Origin: Blastocladiella emersonii ATCC 22665
Lineage: Eukaryota; Blastocladiomycota; Blastocladiomycetes; Blastocladiales; Blastocladiaceae
Length of the DNA stretch: 64,000 nt
Direction of reading: 5' to 3'
Assembly (NCBI GenBank): GCA_025594325.1
Contig: JANHCV010000009.1
Coordinates: 1,178,001 to 1,242,000 of the forward strand
The notes under the pieces were generated by a model, which had not been told where the DNA came from, searched no databases, and saw only the letters and a program-made list of their open reading frames with translations. Of this stretch, positions 51,095 to 60,830 are shown one piece after another. The stretch's first letter is position 1, and each line of letters starts with the position of its first letter. The translations under genes were made by a program, and so were the position numbers.

Positions 51095-51414
51095 CTCTTG
51101 CGACAGACCGCCAGGTGGCCAACCATATCGTAACCTTTTGTGCATGACCGAGTGGACCCGCACAGCTGGGCAAGACAGAGAGCGTGGAGCGCGCCTTGCA
51201 CACACGCATTTTCGACGTTTTGAAGCGACACGGCTCGTTTGGTAACGGCAAGAAACACTCGCGGCGCCACGGCGCGAGGAAGGACGCGCGAATAGTGGGC
51301 CAGCGCGTAGTCAAGCGGGTCGGTACAGAAAACGGCGTAGACCAAGATGCGCTCTGCCACCTCGACCGGCACACGGCAGCGCGGTTCATTCGATTGCATC
51401 AAGTCGTTACTCAT
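51095..51414 (-). pseudogene. F-box (5') part of F-box/LRR gene split by PLV1
   Basis: Minus-strand frame from the ATG at 51414 (an in-frame ATG also exists at 51471). It starts MSNDLMQSNEPRCRVPVEVA and continues with an F-box-like pattern (VAERILVYAVF, LAHYSRVLPRAVAPRVF). The NDLMQ start is encoded by GACTTGATGCAA, as in families A and B. It is cut by PLV1 after GHLAVCRKS. With one AGAGA and the element omitted, the frame matches the LRR half at 34935-36303 exactly: 563 codons including stop, no stop at the joint. Confidence 0.7.
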
Positions 51415-51676
51415 TGTGCTCGTTGTGTGCTCGAGTATGAGCTTGGCCAAGAGAGTGTCGACCTCGCGCAAACGGTGAGTCAGCCTGGATCAACGAGCAT
51501 CACGTGTGAATGATTGCCACGCCAACTCATCCGCGCCGAGCTGCGCGCCGAGGGAGCTGTTCCGCACCAACTGGCAGGATTGACTTGAGTGCTCGTGAAG
51601 ACCCTCAAGTTTGCACAGATTAATCAAAACCACAGAGTTTTTTACTCGACGTTTCCCAATACGAACGGAACCGCGA

Positions 51677-53425
51677 TTACTCTTCGGCCGCCGCCCGCCC
51701 ACCCTTCTCGACATCGCCACTACCACCGTTGAGCGCCTTGACCATATCCTCGACCGCCGCTACAAACTCGCGCGCGTTCATCACGGCCTCCTCGCTGTCC
51801 ACGCTCGCGTGGTACGCGTAGTGGTGGGCCGTGATCCGCGTCACCGTCGGCTGCGGGCGGAACAACTCGTCCTTGCGCTTCGGGCTGCGGCGGTACTTGT
51901 CGGGCATCTTGATGGCCTCGTCGCCCGACTCGAGGAACAGCGTCCAGCGGGCGACCGAGACGCCAATGTCGCCGCGCACCACGGTCGCGACACGCGATGA
52001 GTACATTTTGAGGTACTGGATGCGCGACGCGATCGCGTGCGGGACCAGCGACATGGTCCAGCGCGGGCTCGAGTCGCGGCGCGACGTGAGGACGGCGGTC
52101 ACGACGCCGAGGTTGGCCTTGAGGTACGCCTCAAGCGCCGGGACGATCTGCGCGACCACATCGTTGTGGACCGACCCGTCGGCTGTCGTGCGGTCCCACT
52201 GGCGGAACGTCTGGCGCACGCGGAACCCGAGCGCGCTGGGCGTCGCGACCGAGAACTTATTGATGTGCTGGTTCTCCATGCGCACATACTCGAGCTCGAC
52301 CAACGCGGGAGCGCCAGCGGCGGTGGCGGGCGTCAGCAGGAACCCAACACGGTACAGCCCGCTGTTGCGGCGCTGCCACACGGTGCGCGGGTCCGTGTGC
52401 GTCGACTGGAACACGAACCGGATCTTGTGCTGCGTGCCGAACGTGTCGAAACCCAGCGGCTCGAGCAGGTCGGCGATGGCCGACGCCGGGTCGCCGCCTG
52501 CGGCCGCCGTGTCCGAGTCGCACACGGCGAGGCACCACGTCGGCTTGATCTCGCACGCGGCCAGAGCGCGCACGACCTCCTTGGGCGCGAACGAGGCCGT
52601 CTCGCCGCTGCCGAAGGCGCCAAAGTTGCTGTGCGGTAGGGCGCGGGCCAGCGGGCCGGTGACCTGCACGCGCGGGAACACGATGTTGCCGAAGCTGGCC
52701 TTGAGCTTGAGCAGCAGCCGCGCTGCCGACTTTTTGGTGACGCGCGGCGCGGCCCACGCGAGCAAGTCCTCGCGCCGCTGGACAATCGACGTGACAAGCA
52801 TGGTGGTGTAGCTTCCCGGGCGCGCCACGTACATGACCTGGTTGTGGCGGATCCGCTTCGACTTCTGGGCGTTGAGGTCGAGGCGCTCGTCGACGTTCGA
52901 CGCCAGCGACGACACCGCGTCGACGCTGCTTGACGGCGTAGCGGGTACGAGGCAAAAGTACGGCGGCGGGGTATCAAGGGCGCTGACACGGAGGTCGCCG
53001 TCGGGCACGATAGCCCAGCTGAGCGGCGCGCCCGTGTGCGGGAGCACGAGGAACGTGACGATCGGGTCGTGGAAGTAGCGGTCCATCTGGTGCGTCGCTT
53101 GCTCGAGGATCGAGCGGACCGCGGCAAGCTGCGACAGGCCGTCCTCGCAGTGGACCGAAGCGCGCAGGACGTGGGTGACGGGGATGTTGCTCATGTCGAC
53201 TGGCGGCTTCACGTCGTACGGGTCGTGCGGTGGGTCGAGCTCGACGCGCACAAGCGGGTACTCGGCGCGCAGCTCGTCGAGGTTGAGCGAGTGGCCCGGG
53301 TCGGGCAACGCGAGCGAGACCCAGGCCGCGTCAGGCCCGAGCTCAGCGGTCTGCTGGGCGCGCACGGCGCGGCGGTTGTTGCGGGCGCGGACCGGAGCCC
53401 AGCCGTCATCGTCGCCGTTTGACAT
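51677..53425 (-). CDS. Uncharacterised 582-residue protein
   Basis: Start taken at the ATG at 53425 (MSNGDDDGWAPVRARNNRRA), because the upstream extension reads a microsatellite as poly-Ile. No domain is recognised. Features are a basic stretch near residue 20, alternating beta/alpha-like sequence (VTFLVLPHTGAPLSWAIVPD, KIRFVFQSTH, ALVELEYVRM) and a C-terminal segment RWTLFLESGDEAIKMPDKYR. The frame is uninterrupted over 1.7 kb with strong GC3 bias, which supports a real gene. It starts the host sequence next to the split F-box/LRR gene. Nothing links it to the viral element. Confidence 0.6.
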   Translation of the reverse strand: MSNGDDDGWAPVRARNNRRAVRAQQTAELGPDAAWVSLALPDPGHSLNLDELRAEYPLVRVELDPPHDPYDVKPPVDMSNIPVTHVLRASVHCEDGLSQLAAVRSILEQATHQMDRYFHDPIVTFLVLPHTGAPLSWAIVPDGDLRVSALDTPPPYFCLVPATPSSSVDAVSSLASNVDERLDLNAQKSKRIRHNQVMYVARPGSYTTMLVTSIVQRREDLLAWAAPRVTKKSAARLLLKLKASFGNIVFPRVQVTGPLARALPHSNFGAFGSGETASFAPKEVVRALAACEIKPTWCLAVCDSDTAAAGGDPASAIADLLEPLGFDTFGTQHKIRFVFQSTHTDPRTVWQRRNSGLYRVGFLLTPATAAGAPALVELEYVRMENQHINKFSVATPSALGFRVRQTFRQWDRTTADGSVHNDVVAQIVPALEAYLKANLGVVTAVLTSRRDSSPRWTMSLVPHAIASRIQYLKMYSSRVATVVRGDIGVSVARWTLFLESGDEAIKMPDKYRRSPKRKDELFRPQPTVTRITAHHYAYHASVDSEEAVMNAREFVAAVEDMVKALNGGSGDVEKGGRAAAEE

Positions 53426-53427
53426 GT

Positions 53428-53462
53428 TGATGTTGATGATGATGATGATGATGATGATGATC
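53428..53462. repeat. (GAT)n microsatellite in 5' leader
   Basis: About eleven GAT/TGA triplets directly upstream of the start at 53425; on the mRNA it is an (ATC)n tract. Confidence 0.7.
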
Positions 53463-53882
53463 CGTGTGATGTTGCGTGGGGGAGGCGAGATCGACAGCGA
53501 CAAAAGATGAGCGTGTCCTGCTCGCGTCCAGCTTCTCCCCGGCGATTGTTTCACTTTGGTGAAAGCTCACGTGCGCATGAGAGTCGCGCCCTGAATTCCT
53601 CAAGGTATCGGTAGTACGGTAGGGCTCTCGGGCGAGCCGCTTGAGAGCAACCGCTGCGCTCATGGGGGCCGCGCAGAAGCCGAGCGTTCGTGTCCGAGTT
53701 ATTGTCAGTCGGCCCTGACCCAGCCTGCTTGTTGATGTCGTGACTGCGTGGCGTCCATCTAGTGGACGTGGCTTCGCGGCAACTTGTCGCGATTCGAGCG
53801 GAAAAGGCGACGAATCGACGCGAGGTGACGAAAAGCGTACGACGCGTCAGCTCCACCGCTCCGCCTCGGTCAACCCCTCTTG

Positions 53883-53935
53883 ACGAGAAACACATGAAAA
53901 TGGATCCGGACTTGATGCAACGCGCTAGGGGTGTG
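53883..53935 (+). promoter_or_regulatory. Orphan family B start module
   Basis: AACACATGAAAATGGATCCG and GACTTGATGCAACGC repeat the family B start (MKMDPDLMQ), with ACG at 53883 in place of the upstream ATG at the same 11-nt spacing. No family B body follows: the frame closes within a few codons. It is a remnant of a lost gene or a captured module. Confidence 0.6.
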
Positions 53936-54078
53936 TGCGTTCCACACTCTGTCTCAGCAGTAGGCGACTAGGCCGGCTGGAAAATTACTGGAGTTCGAAG
54001 TCAAGTTGATGGGATGTGGTTGGTCTCGCTCGAGGGAATCAGTTTCGCAATGTTGAGCATGTGTCGGTCGCTGTAGTT

Positions 54079-54651
54079 CTAGCCGCTGCTCAGGATGACG
54101 AGCTGCCGCCAAAGGAGCAGTGCAGTTGCCGAGGGCTTGCGGACGAGATCGATGCAATCAAGGTCAAAGATCTCATCAGGCTGGAGCCCGAGGCGCCGCG
54201 CGTGTTTCGCGGCGGCCATCGTGTTCCACGCGTCACGCACCGAGTTCTGCGCCGTGATGAGCAGCAGCTGGTCGCTCCAGTCGTCGAGTCGTTCTGGATG
54301 CTGGCCGAGTACAACGTCCGCTCGACACGAACGAATGTACTCGATCACGCGCTGCAAGACGTTGCAGTTGCGCAGGTCCTGGAGCACGTTGAGAAACTCC
54401 GCGTCGCCTGACTGCCGCATCTGCTGGACGAGGATGAAGACCGAGTCGAAGGCGAGCCACTGATCGTGGCCAATGTTGGCGTCGGTTCGAGTTCTGCTGA
54501 CCGCTGGCCGCTCCTTGCACTTCGACGCGCGCTTCTTCTGCTGCTGCTGAGGCTCGCCGTCGACCTGCATCGGGTCTCCATCATGAACCGCGTCGATGTC
54601 CGCCTCGGGCTTGGTCGCCTGTTCCGAAGGGATTGTGAGCGAGCGCGCCAT
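54079..54651 (-). CDS. Uncharacterised ORF, possibly a gene remnant
   Basis: 190 residues. Acidic/Gln-rich start (DPMQVDGEPQQQQKKR), then a helical body (FDSVFILVQQMRQSGDAEFL, RLGLQPDEIFDLDCIDLV). No domain recognised. It lies downstream of decayed minus-strand fragments and may be the 3' exon of the same former gene. Confidence 0.35.
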   Translation of the reverse strand: MARSLTIPSEQATKPEADIDAVHDGDPMQVDGEPQQQQKKRASKCKERPAVSRTRTDANIGHDQWLAFDSVFILVQQMRQSGDAEFLNVLQDLRNCNVLQRVIEYIRSCRADVVLGQHPERLDDWSDQLLLITAQNSVRDAWNTMAAAKHARRLGLQPDEIFDLDCIDLVRKPSATALLLWRQLVILSSG

Positions 54652-54959
54652 AACGGGCTCGAACTAGAAAAATGTCGCCAACCGGGAGGACGTGCAGGCT
54701 GCCAAATGGACGATGGTCGCGGCTCGAGTACAGCACATCGAAGCGCAAATACAACGCGGCAAGGAGCTTGGCGCCGACCATGGAGTTTCATCAATGATCA
54801 CAAACTTGACCTGGCGGCGTAAGGAGGACTTAAAACTTGTTCTTGATTGCGTTGTTCATCGGCTTGGTTGCTGAGACGGTCGTGCCGATACCGCACATGG
54901 CGTGGTTCGTGGAGCCGCCAGGTCGATGTAGTTGACGAGTTGCGCAAACCACGCCGGAT

Positions 54960-55810
54960 CTGAGTCGACCTTTAGCAGCTACTGGCGAAGCTCGAGTGGC
55001 AGAGCAGGCACGGGCCCATACGAGTTCGAGAGCAGTCCGTAGTAAACTTCTGACATGAGGAGCATGGCCGCGTGCTGGTCGCTCTTGGAGATGATGGACA
55101 GGAACTCGTGCAGGACAGCGTTGTTGCCGTGAGCTTCTTGCGCGATGCCGACGGGCATGATCTCGCCGTCAGCCTTGTCGTCGTTACCCATGCCAGCACC
55201 GCCAGCGCGTCGAAGGTCGACCTTCTCGGGCGTCACGCTATTGTCGGCCTCGGAATCAGCGATGAGCTTGCCGGGCGACGTGTTCACGTAGTCGCGGAAG
55301 TTTTTGATCCACCGGAGCCGGTCGCTGCCCTGCTCAAGCGTGTTCTTGAAGAGATCGAGCGTCTGCGACCACGTCTCGTCGCGAGCCGGAGACCAGCTCG
55401 TTGATGACGCGGAGCGGCTCGAACAGGATCATGCAGATCATGGCCCGCGACTCGGTGCTGCCGATATTGGACGACTGGCTGTCCTGCTTGTTGAACAGCG
55501 GCACAGGAACGACTTTGGTCGCGCGCATCGCGACGATGAGCTTGCCGACTGCAGCATGCGTGTCGCCTGGCGGCACCTTGGTTATGTAGTAAATGACGTG
55601 GGCGACGTTGCCAGATGTCATGACAAGGTTCTTGATCTTCACGTTCAAGCCCAGGAGCGCGATAGTTGTCGGAGTGTACTAGTTGATCCAGTGGTGCAAT
55701 CGCCGGTGGAACGCAACGGCCTTGAGCTCACCCGTTTTGGGAGCTAGCACGATCTCGATATGCGCGACCAATTTGAGGAGCCTGCCGTAGTCGAGGACAG
55801 TGTCTCGATT
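54960..55810 (-). pseudogene. Decaying minus-strand gene fragments
   Basis: Two consecutive coding-like pieces in different frames: 55334-55810 (NVKIKNLVMTSGNVAHVIYY, FEPLRVINELVSG) and 54979-55320 (HGNNAVLHEFLSIISKSDQH, MLLMSEVYYGLLS). They are separated by frame changes and stops (a TAG near 55680). The protein family is not recognised. Confidence 0.4.
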
Positions 55811-56437
55811 GAAGCAACGAGGTTTGGATTGAGTTGAGCTGCAATCACAGCGAAGCCAAGAAGCGGAGAACGAGATCTCAGGATTCCTTCAAAACTCCTT
55901 CAGAACCCCATGAAACGCGGAGAAGCTGGATACGGAAACGTCTCAATAGAAATATATGTGAACAAATAGACAGTCGAAATAGTGAATTCATGATCGCACG
56001 GGAAGAGCACGAAGAAGAATTGGACCAAATCGGACGAGACTCCACAGGATGATGCCTTGTATGGTGCTTGCCTCGTTGCATAGAGTAACAGTGTGAATTT
56101 TATTATAGGATTTAGAGAAAATTGAGCAAGAGATCATTCGATCGCGACCACGACGTGTCGCGATGCGTAGTGATTGGAGTGACAGGAAAGACACGCGTGC
56201 CAGAAACCCCAGCTTGAGCGCGAATTCAGCTCGACAGAAACTCAGCCTACTGCTGAGAACGTACGTTTGAGCAGGTACGCACTGGCATCGCCCGAAGCCA
56301 AACATGATGGAGCAGGCGAAGCAGCGCATCTTTCATGTGCACGAGTTACACGTGTGTGGCTGGGGCTTGAGGCTTGAAACTTGAACGCCGACTCCTGGCG
56401 ACTTCGACTCTCCCCTCCTATGAACGCTCGCCGGCAC
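55811..56437. other. Intergenic, AT-richer stretch
   Basis: About 630 bases, visibly lower in GC than its surroundings around 55900-56130. No gene or repeat recognised. Confidence 0.4.
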
Positions 56438-56451
56438 ATGTAAAACAAATG
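56438..56451 (+). promoter_or_regulatory. Start-stop uORF (ATGTAA) 11 nt before main ATG
   Basis: ATG 56438-TAA, main ATG 56449, conserved although this copy is ~40 kb away from the main array. Confidence 0.6.
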
Positions 56452-59284
56452 GAAACCCACTGGGACTCGGCGCAATATGCGCCCATGTATCAGGGTCACC
56501 CGTCGGGCCCGTTGCCCGGGTGGCCCGGCCTCCACTGCACCGCCGCGCCTCCGCACCTGCAGCCTCAGCCTTACCCACACGATTACCCCCAAGCTTACTC
56601 TCATTCGGCAGCACCTGCTCCCGAGCACTCGTCGTCTGCTTCCGGTTCTGGCACAACATTGGATCTCGACTTGCTCCACTTCGCGCAGCAACGGCTCGTC
56701 GTCCCGACCCTTACTGCACTCGGCGACCTGAATACCGCAACTTGGCTCCGCGTGCTGGAGACAGATCTCTTCGCTCTCAACTTACCGCGCCGCCTTTGGC
56801 ACCTCGCCGCGTTTTGCTACGCCGACGGCGAATTTGCGCGTACTCTGCGGCTCCGAGCGCAGGAACAGTTTGACGCAGCCGGCGCAGCGGGTGATATGTG
56901 GCTGCTCGGTGTCCGACCCGCCATTCTCGAGCTTCGTCAGTACGCATCCTCCGACCCAAAGCCAAGTCCGGCGGTGGCGGTGGTGACCGCGACCGCGTTT
57001 GGCGATTATGCGTCGAACGGGTACTCGATGTGGCCCACCCCGCTTCAGCACCAGCAGCAGCCAGCAGCTGTCGTGAACGAGTGCGAGCCAGCGCATTCCA
57101 CATCGGCGGTTGTTTCGCAGCTGGATGGCTCGTTCTCAAACCGGGGCTCATCGGTTGCCTTGGACCCCGAGCCTTTGCCCGCTTCAGCACTCGACTTTTC
57201 GTTCGCTTCGACAGCTGAGGCCGCTCCCGAACTTGACCTTGCGTCGATGACCAGTAGCGCCGACGGTAGCGGCTCCACTTCTTTCCCTATCGATCAAGTC
57301 GCATCGGACACAACGCCTTCTGACGATTTCGCTCCCGAGTCGGACGATGACAACTTGACTTCCGCCTACTCGTTGTCCAGTTCCGAGTTCGATCCCGTCG
57401 CGACAGTTGATTCTGAGCCGACCCACGCTGGCGAAATCATCACCGCCGCCGGTCCAGTCTCCAAGGCAGGCTTGCCTCGCTCACCGAGCCCGCTAGCGCG
57501 TTGGCCCACCCCTCCGCCGCTTTCGGACTCGCCTGTACTCCCGACTAGCTCACCGAGCCCGCTTGAACGCCCGAAGTCGCCGGTGCGGTCCACACTTTCG
57601 GACGACAAGGATTCAGCTTCATTGTACGGCGGCGGTGATTCTCTGGTCGACGGCGCTGCTTCAATCGGCGGCGACAATGACGCTTCATTCCACGGCGACG
57701 GTACTGCTTCGGCTCTCGGCGACGATTCCGCTTCTTTCCACGGCGACGACCTTGCATCGTCTGACGACACTGCTTCTTTCGCGTCTGCCTCGGACTCGTC
57801 AAGCTGGCGTCGCAGCTCATTCGCGAGCGTTGACGAGGTGAGCGCGGTCCCCGTTCCCGCCGCTATCGACACCGTTGCGGATGACCAGTGTGCTCGAGCG
57901 CGATTTGGAGGCTTCGTCCGACTCGGGTCCATTGCCTCTCTCAACGGACGCGACTGATGATACTTTGCAGTCCAAGGAACCTGTCGAAGTCGCGGCGAGC
58001 GCTTCCGCCGATCCAGAGCCTCATTTCGATCTGCTGCGCGACCTCGACGAGCACGGTCTTCCATCGTTCCACCTGATTCCCGCGCCGTGCGGCATGAATG
58101 CTGGTCCGCCGTGGTTTAGTCCACGAATTATCGACATGCCTGGTGTGGTTCCTGGCGTTCCGGTCGTCCGCATTCACCTTGTGCTGGCCACGTCGATTCC
58201 ATTTCACTACTCAGGGCCTGGCCTCTGGGACTTTGACTCAAACAGGATTCCGGCGCACTGCGTCGCTGCCTTTCTACCGGACACGACGTGGGGCTCAGCG
58301 AAGGCTGCCCTCGAGTCTACCGTTGTTGGGTCGTGCATTTTGAACCAGAATCCTGCCTACTGGCGCCTCCCGGGCAACGTTGCGGGCATTGACGCGCGCG
58401 CTTCGATCAACGGGCTTCTCTCGGATCCAGACCCCACGCTTGCGGAGCTCGTTGCTGCAAGCAACCCGAGCAGCAGCGAGAAGAGGCTTTCGCCGGCCAA
58501 AAAGAAGGGCAAGAAGGGTAAACGTGCTGCGGTGTTGACAGCTGCAAGCACGGCCGTGCCTGACGACAACGTAGACCTTGCCTCTGTCGCCGCTGCCCCC
58601 GCGCCCGCAGTGCTCCGAGTCTTGTGTGTTCCACTTGGTAGCGCCTACAAACCGGCGCCATCTGCTCCCAAGGGCGTACCCCTGCCCATCCCACGACACA
58701 TCATCCAGGGGTTCTTGATCGACCTGCAACTCATCTTTATCAAGCTTTACATGGCTCCCGCCGGATCGCGCATGTACTGCCCGTACTGGGTTACGCCAAC
58801 TGAATCTATCTCTACTCTGGTCAGCGCCTGGGCGACCAAGTCCACGTTCTTTGGTACTATCTTCGCCCAGCCGATCGCCTTTTACGAGGAGCGACCAGGC
58901 GAAGCCCCGCGCCGCCTCAGTCCGCGCTTTTCCTTGAAGAGGTTGGGTGTCCCATTTGGTGCCGTGATCGTCATCGAGTACGCGCCTGCAACGAGCAGCG
59001 ATGCCATGTACCGGTCCATGTCGCCAGAGGCAGCAAAGAACCTCATCACCAGGACGCGATCGGATGTGATGCAGGTGTCGAGCCTTTTCCCGACCATGCG
59101 CACTCTCGCAAAGCTTTTGGCGGATTATGACCGCGTGTGGCGCGCCGTAGATACGGCTATGTGCGTCTACTCGATCTCGATCGCGCTCATTCCGGATACT
59201 CGGCGGGATTTGCGCCACAACTACTGCATGGTCGCGCTCAGACGCGTCGCGCCGCTGACGTTTCTCGATTGGGTCAGCGCGTAG
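56449..59284 (+). CDS. Family A USP7-UBL-like protein, dispersed copy, 3' stop
   Basis: METHWDSAQYAPMYQGHPSG, helical block (FAQQRLVVPTL, WLRVLETDLFALNLPRRLW), then a Ser/Asp linker with DGTASALGDDSASFHGDD-like repeats. The frame changes at 57838-57970. A phase-0 intron with donor GTGAGC at 57838 fits either acceptor 57898 (61 nt) or TTTGCAG at 57970 (133 nt, with CTGAT just upstream). After it come HFDLLRDLDEHGLPSFHLIPAPCG, the first UBL-like block (~58170-58450), a KKKGKKGKR spacer and the second block LIFIKLYMAPAG...FYEERPG...GAVIVIEYAP (~58735-58990). TAG at 59282-59284 ends the frame early; 39 further family codons (AWNREFDWLCDPDAP...) run in register to TAG 59404. Closest in motifs to the copy at 1815. 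Confidence 0.65.
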
Positions 59285-59404
59285 ACGACTGGCGCGTGGA
59301 ACCGCGAGTTTGACTGGCTGTGCGATCCCGACGCGCCCGCGTTTACAAAGGAGGGACTCAATGAAGTGGATCCTCGCGAAATTCAGGACGAGTGCGAGGA
59401 GTAG

Positions 59405-59910
59405 CGACGAATATATTTGACCCTTTGTAGCCGTACGCGCTGTTTCCCGCGCGAATGAGCTCAGCTCAAGCTAACGCTCAGCTTTGTCAGCCGACGCTTT
59501 AGGCGATAGGTCGCGATTGTGTGGCCAATGGGCAAGCAGAGGACACAAACGGCAGCTGGTCGAGCTCGAGGCAGGCGTGTGTCTAGTCGAGAGATTCTAA
59601 AGTGAGAAGTTGTCGCGACGAGAGTGACAACGAGAAGCGGTCGCGAAAGGGCGAAGCGGACAAGGGCGAAGGCCACGCGTCGCTGCTGGCAGGGCGCATC
59701 GACCCTTACGAACAAATTCGAGCACCTTGACCGCGCCAATGAGAGATTCATGAGTGGCAATCTACATAGACTCGGAGCATGGGAAGACCTCTATGCGTAA
59801 ACGAAGCCTGAGTGCGAAAAGTCGCATGACGGCGGCCGGCTCCCTGCAACTGCAGGATCGGCAGATAACATAATGCTCGCAATAACATTCTATCAGCTTT
59901 GCATTGAGTG
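59405..59910. other. Intergenic flank of PLV2
   Basis: About 500 bases between family A and the PLV2 palindrome; no gene recognised. Confidence 0.4.
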
Positions 59911-59936
59911 TGAAGTATCCTTATAAGGATACTTCA
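59911..59936. repeat. 26-bp terminal palindrome of PLV2
   Basis: Perfect dyad, half-site TGAAGTATCCTTA. Its position relative to the helicase gene mirrors that of the PLV1 tip. Confidence 0.75.
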
Positions 59937-60262
59937 GAATAGGATTAAATGGCTATAGAGGTAGATGTGGTTAGGTCTATCCCTGGGGACGCCCGTCAGA
60001 AACATCCCCAGGGATGCGCGCGCGCCCGCAGCCACGAAGTGGCGGAGGGTCCTCACGTGATAAGTCGACGCGTCTCCAAGTGTCTCGCGGCCCACGTGAC
60101 GGTCATCTGATCCGCGACGCGTCTCGAAATGACTTTGCGATTATTCGATGAATTGAAATCCACGACGGGCATGGGCGATATTGGCAAACGTCTATGAATC
60201 CGTCGGCGCGGTGAGGAAATGGTGAGTCGGTTGGTGAGAGTATTGGTGAGGTCGGTGAGAGT

Positions 60263-60407
60263 GTGTCCCTGTGTCCCAGTGTCCCAGCGATTTTCACTTG
60301 TAGCTCGTATTTTGAACTGAAAACAGCATACTAACTAAGTATGTTAGTTATATTTTTCAAATTTATAAAAAAGAATATTTAGCTGGGACACTGGGACACT
60401 GGGACAC
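60263..60407. repeat. Inverted GTGTCCCA repeats around an AT-rich core
   Basis: Left arm 60263-60288 and right arm 60382-60407 are 26-nt inverted copies with one mismatch, each built of GTGTCCCA/TGGGACAC units. The ~90-bp core is AT-rich and holds a smaller ACTAAC...GTTAGT dyad. It is a candidate origin or regulatory hairpin. Confidence 0.65.
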
Positions 60408-60799
60408 AAGTAGGTTGATAGAGTAGACGGCCATTTGGTAGTGGGTTTCAGTCGTCATAGTCCATGCCATCTGAGAAGCGGGCGCGGCGGATTTCCAGTC
60501 ACTGGGCGATCCAGCTGTGGGGCAGGAAGTTGTGAGTATGACGCAGTTTTTAGGGCCTCCACAAAGGAAGCTAATGGCTTACCCTGGGTGTGAGTTTGTG
60601 AGTACAGGAATCGGAACTTTTCCACCCCGCCCATAATTCGGAGACTTTTTGTCACTGACATATGTATGTTACTTTTTTCTTCCAAATATATATCACTGAA
60701 TACCTCTAAATATCATACTCACATACTCACAAGACAAAAAACAAAGTAAAAACACTCAGGGTAACGTAAAAGTAGTGCATTTTGTGAGTACGACCTCCA

Positions 60800-60830
60800 C
60801 ACTCACACACACTCACACACACTCACAATC
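60800..60830. repeat. CTCACACACA microsatellite at the 3' end of helicase gene
   Basis: Repeated CACTCACACA units just after the helicase stop; further TGTGAGT motifs occur at 60586-60602. Confidence 0.6.
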
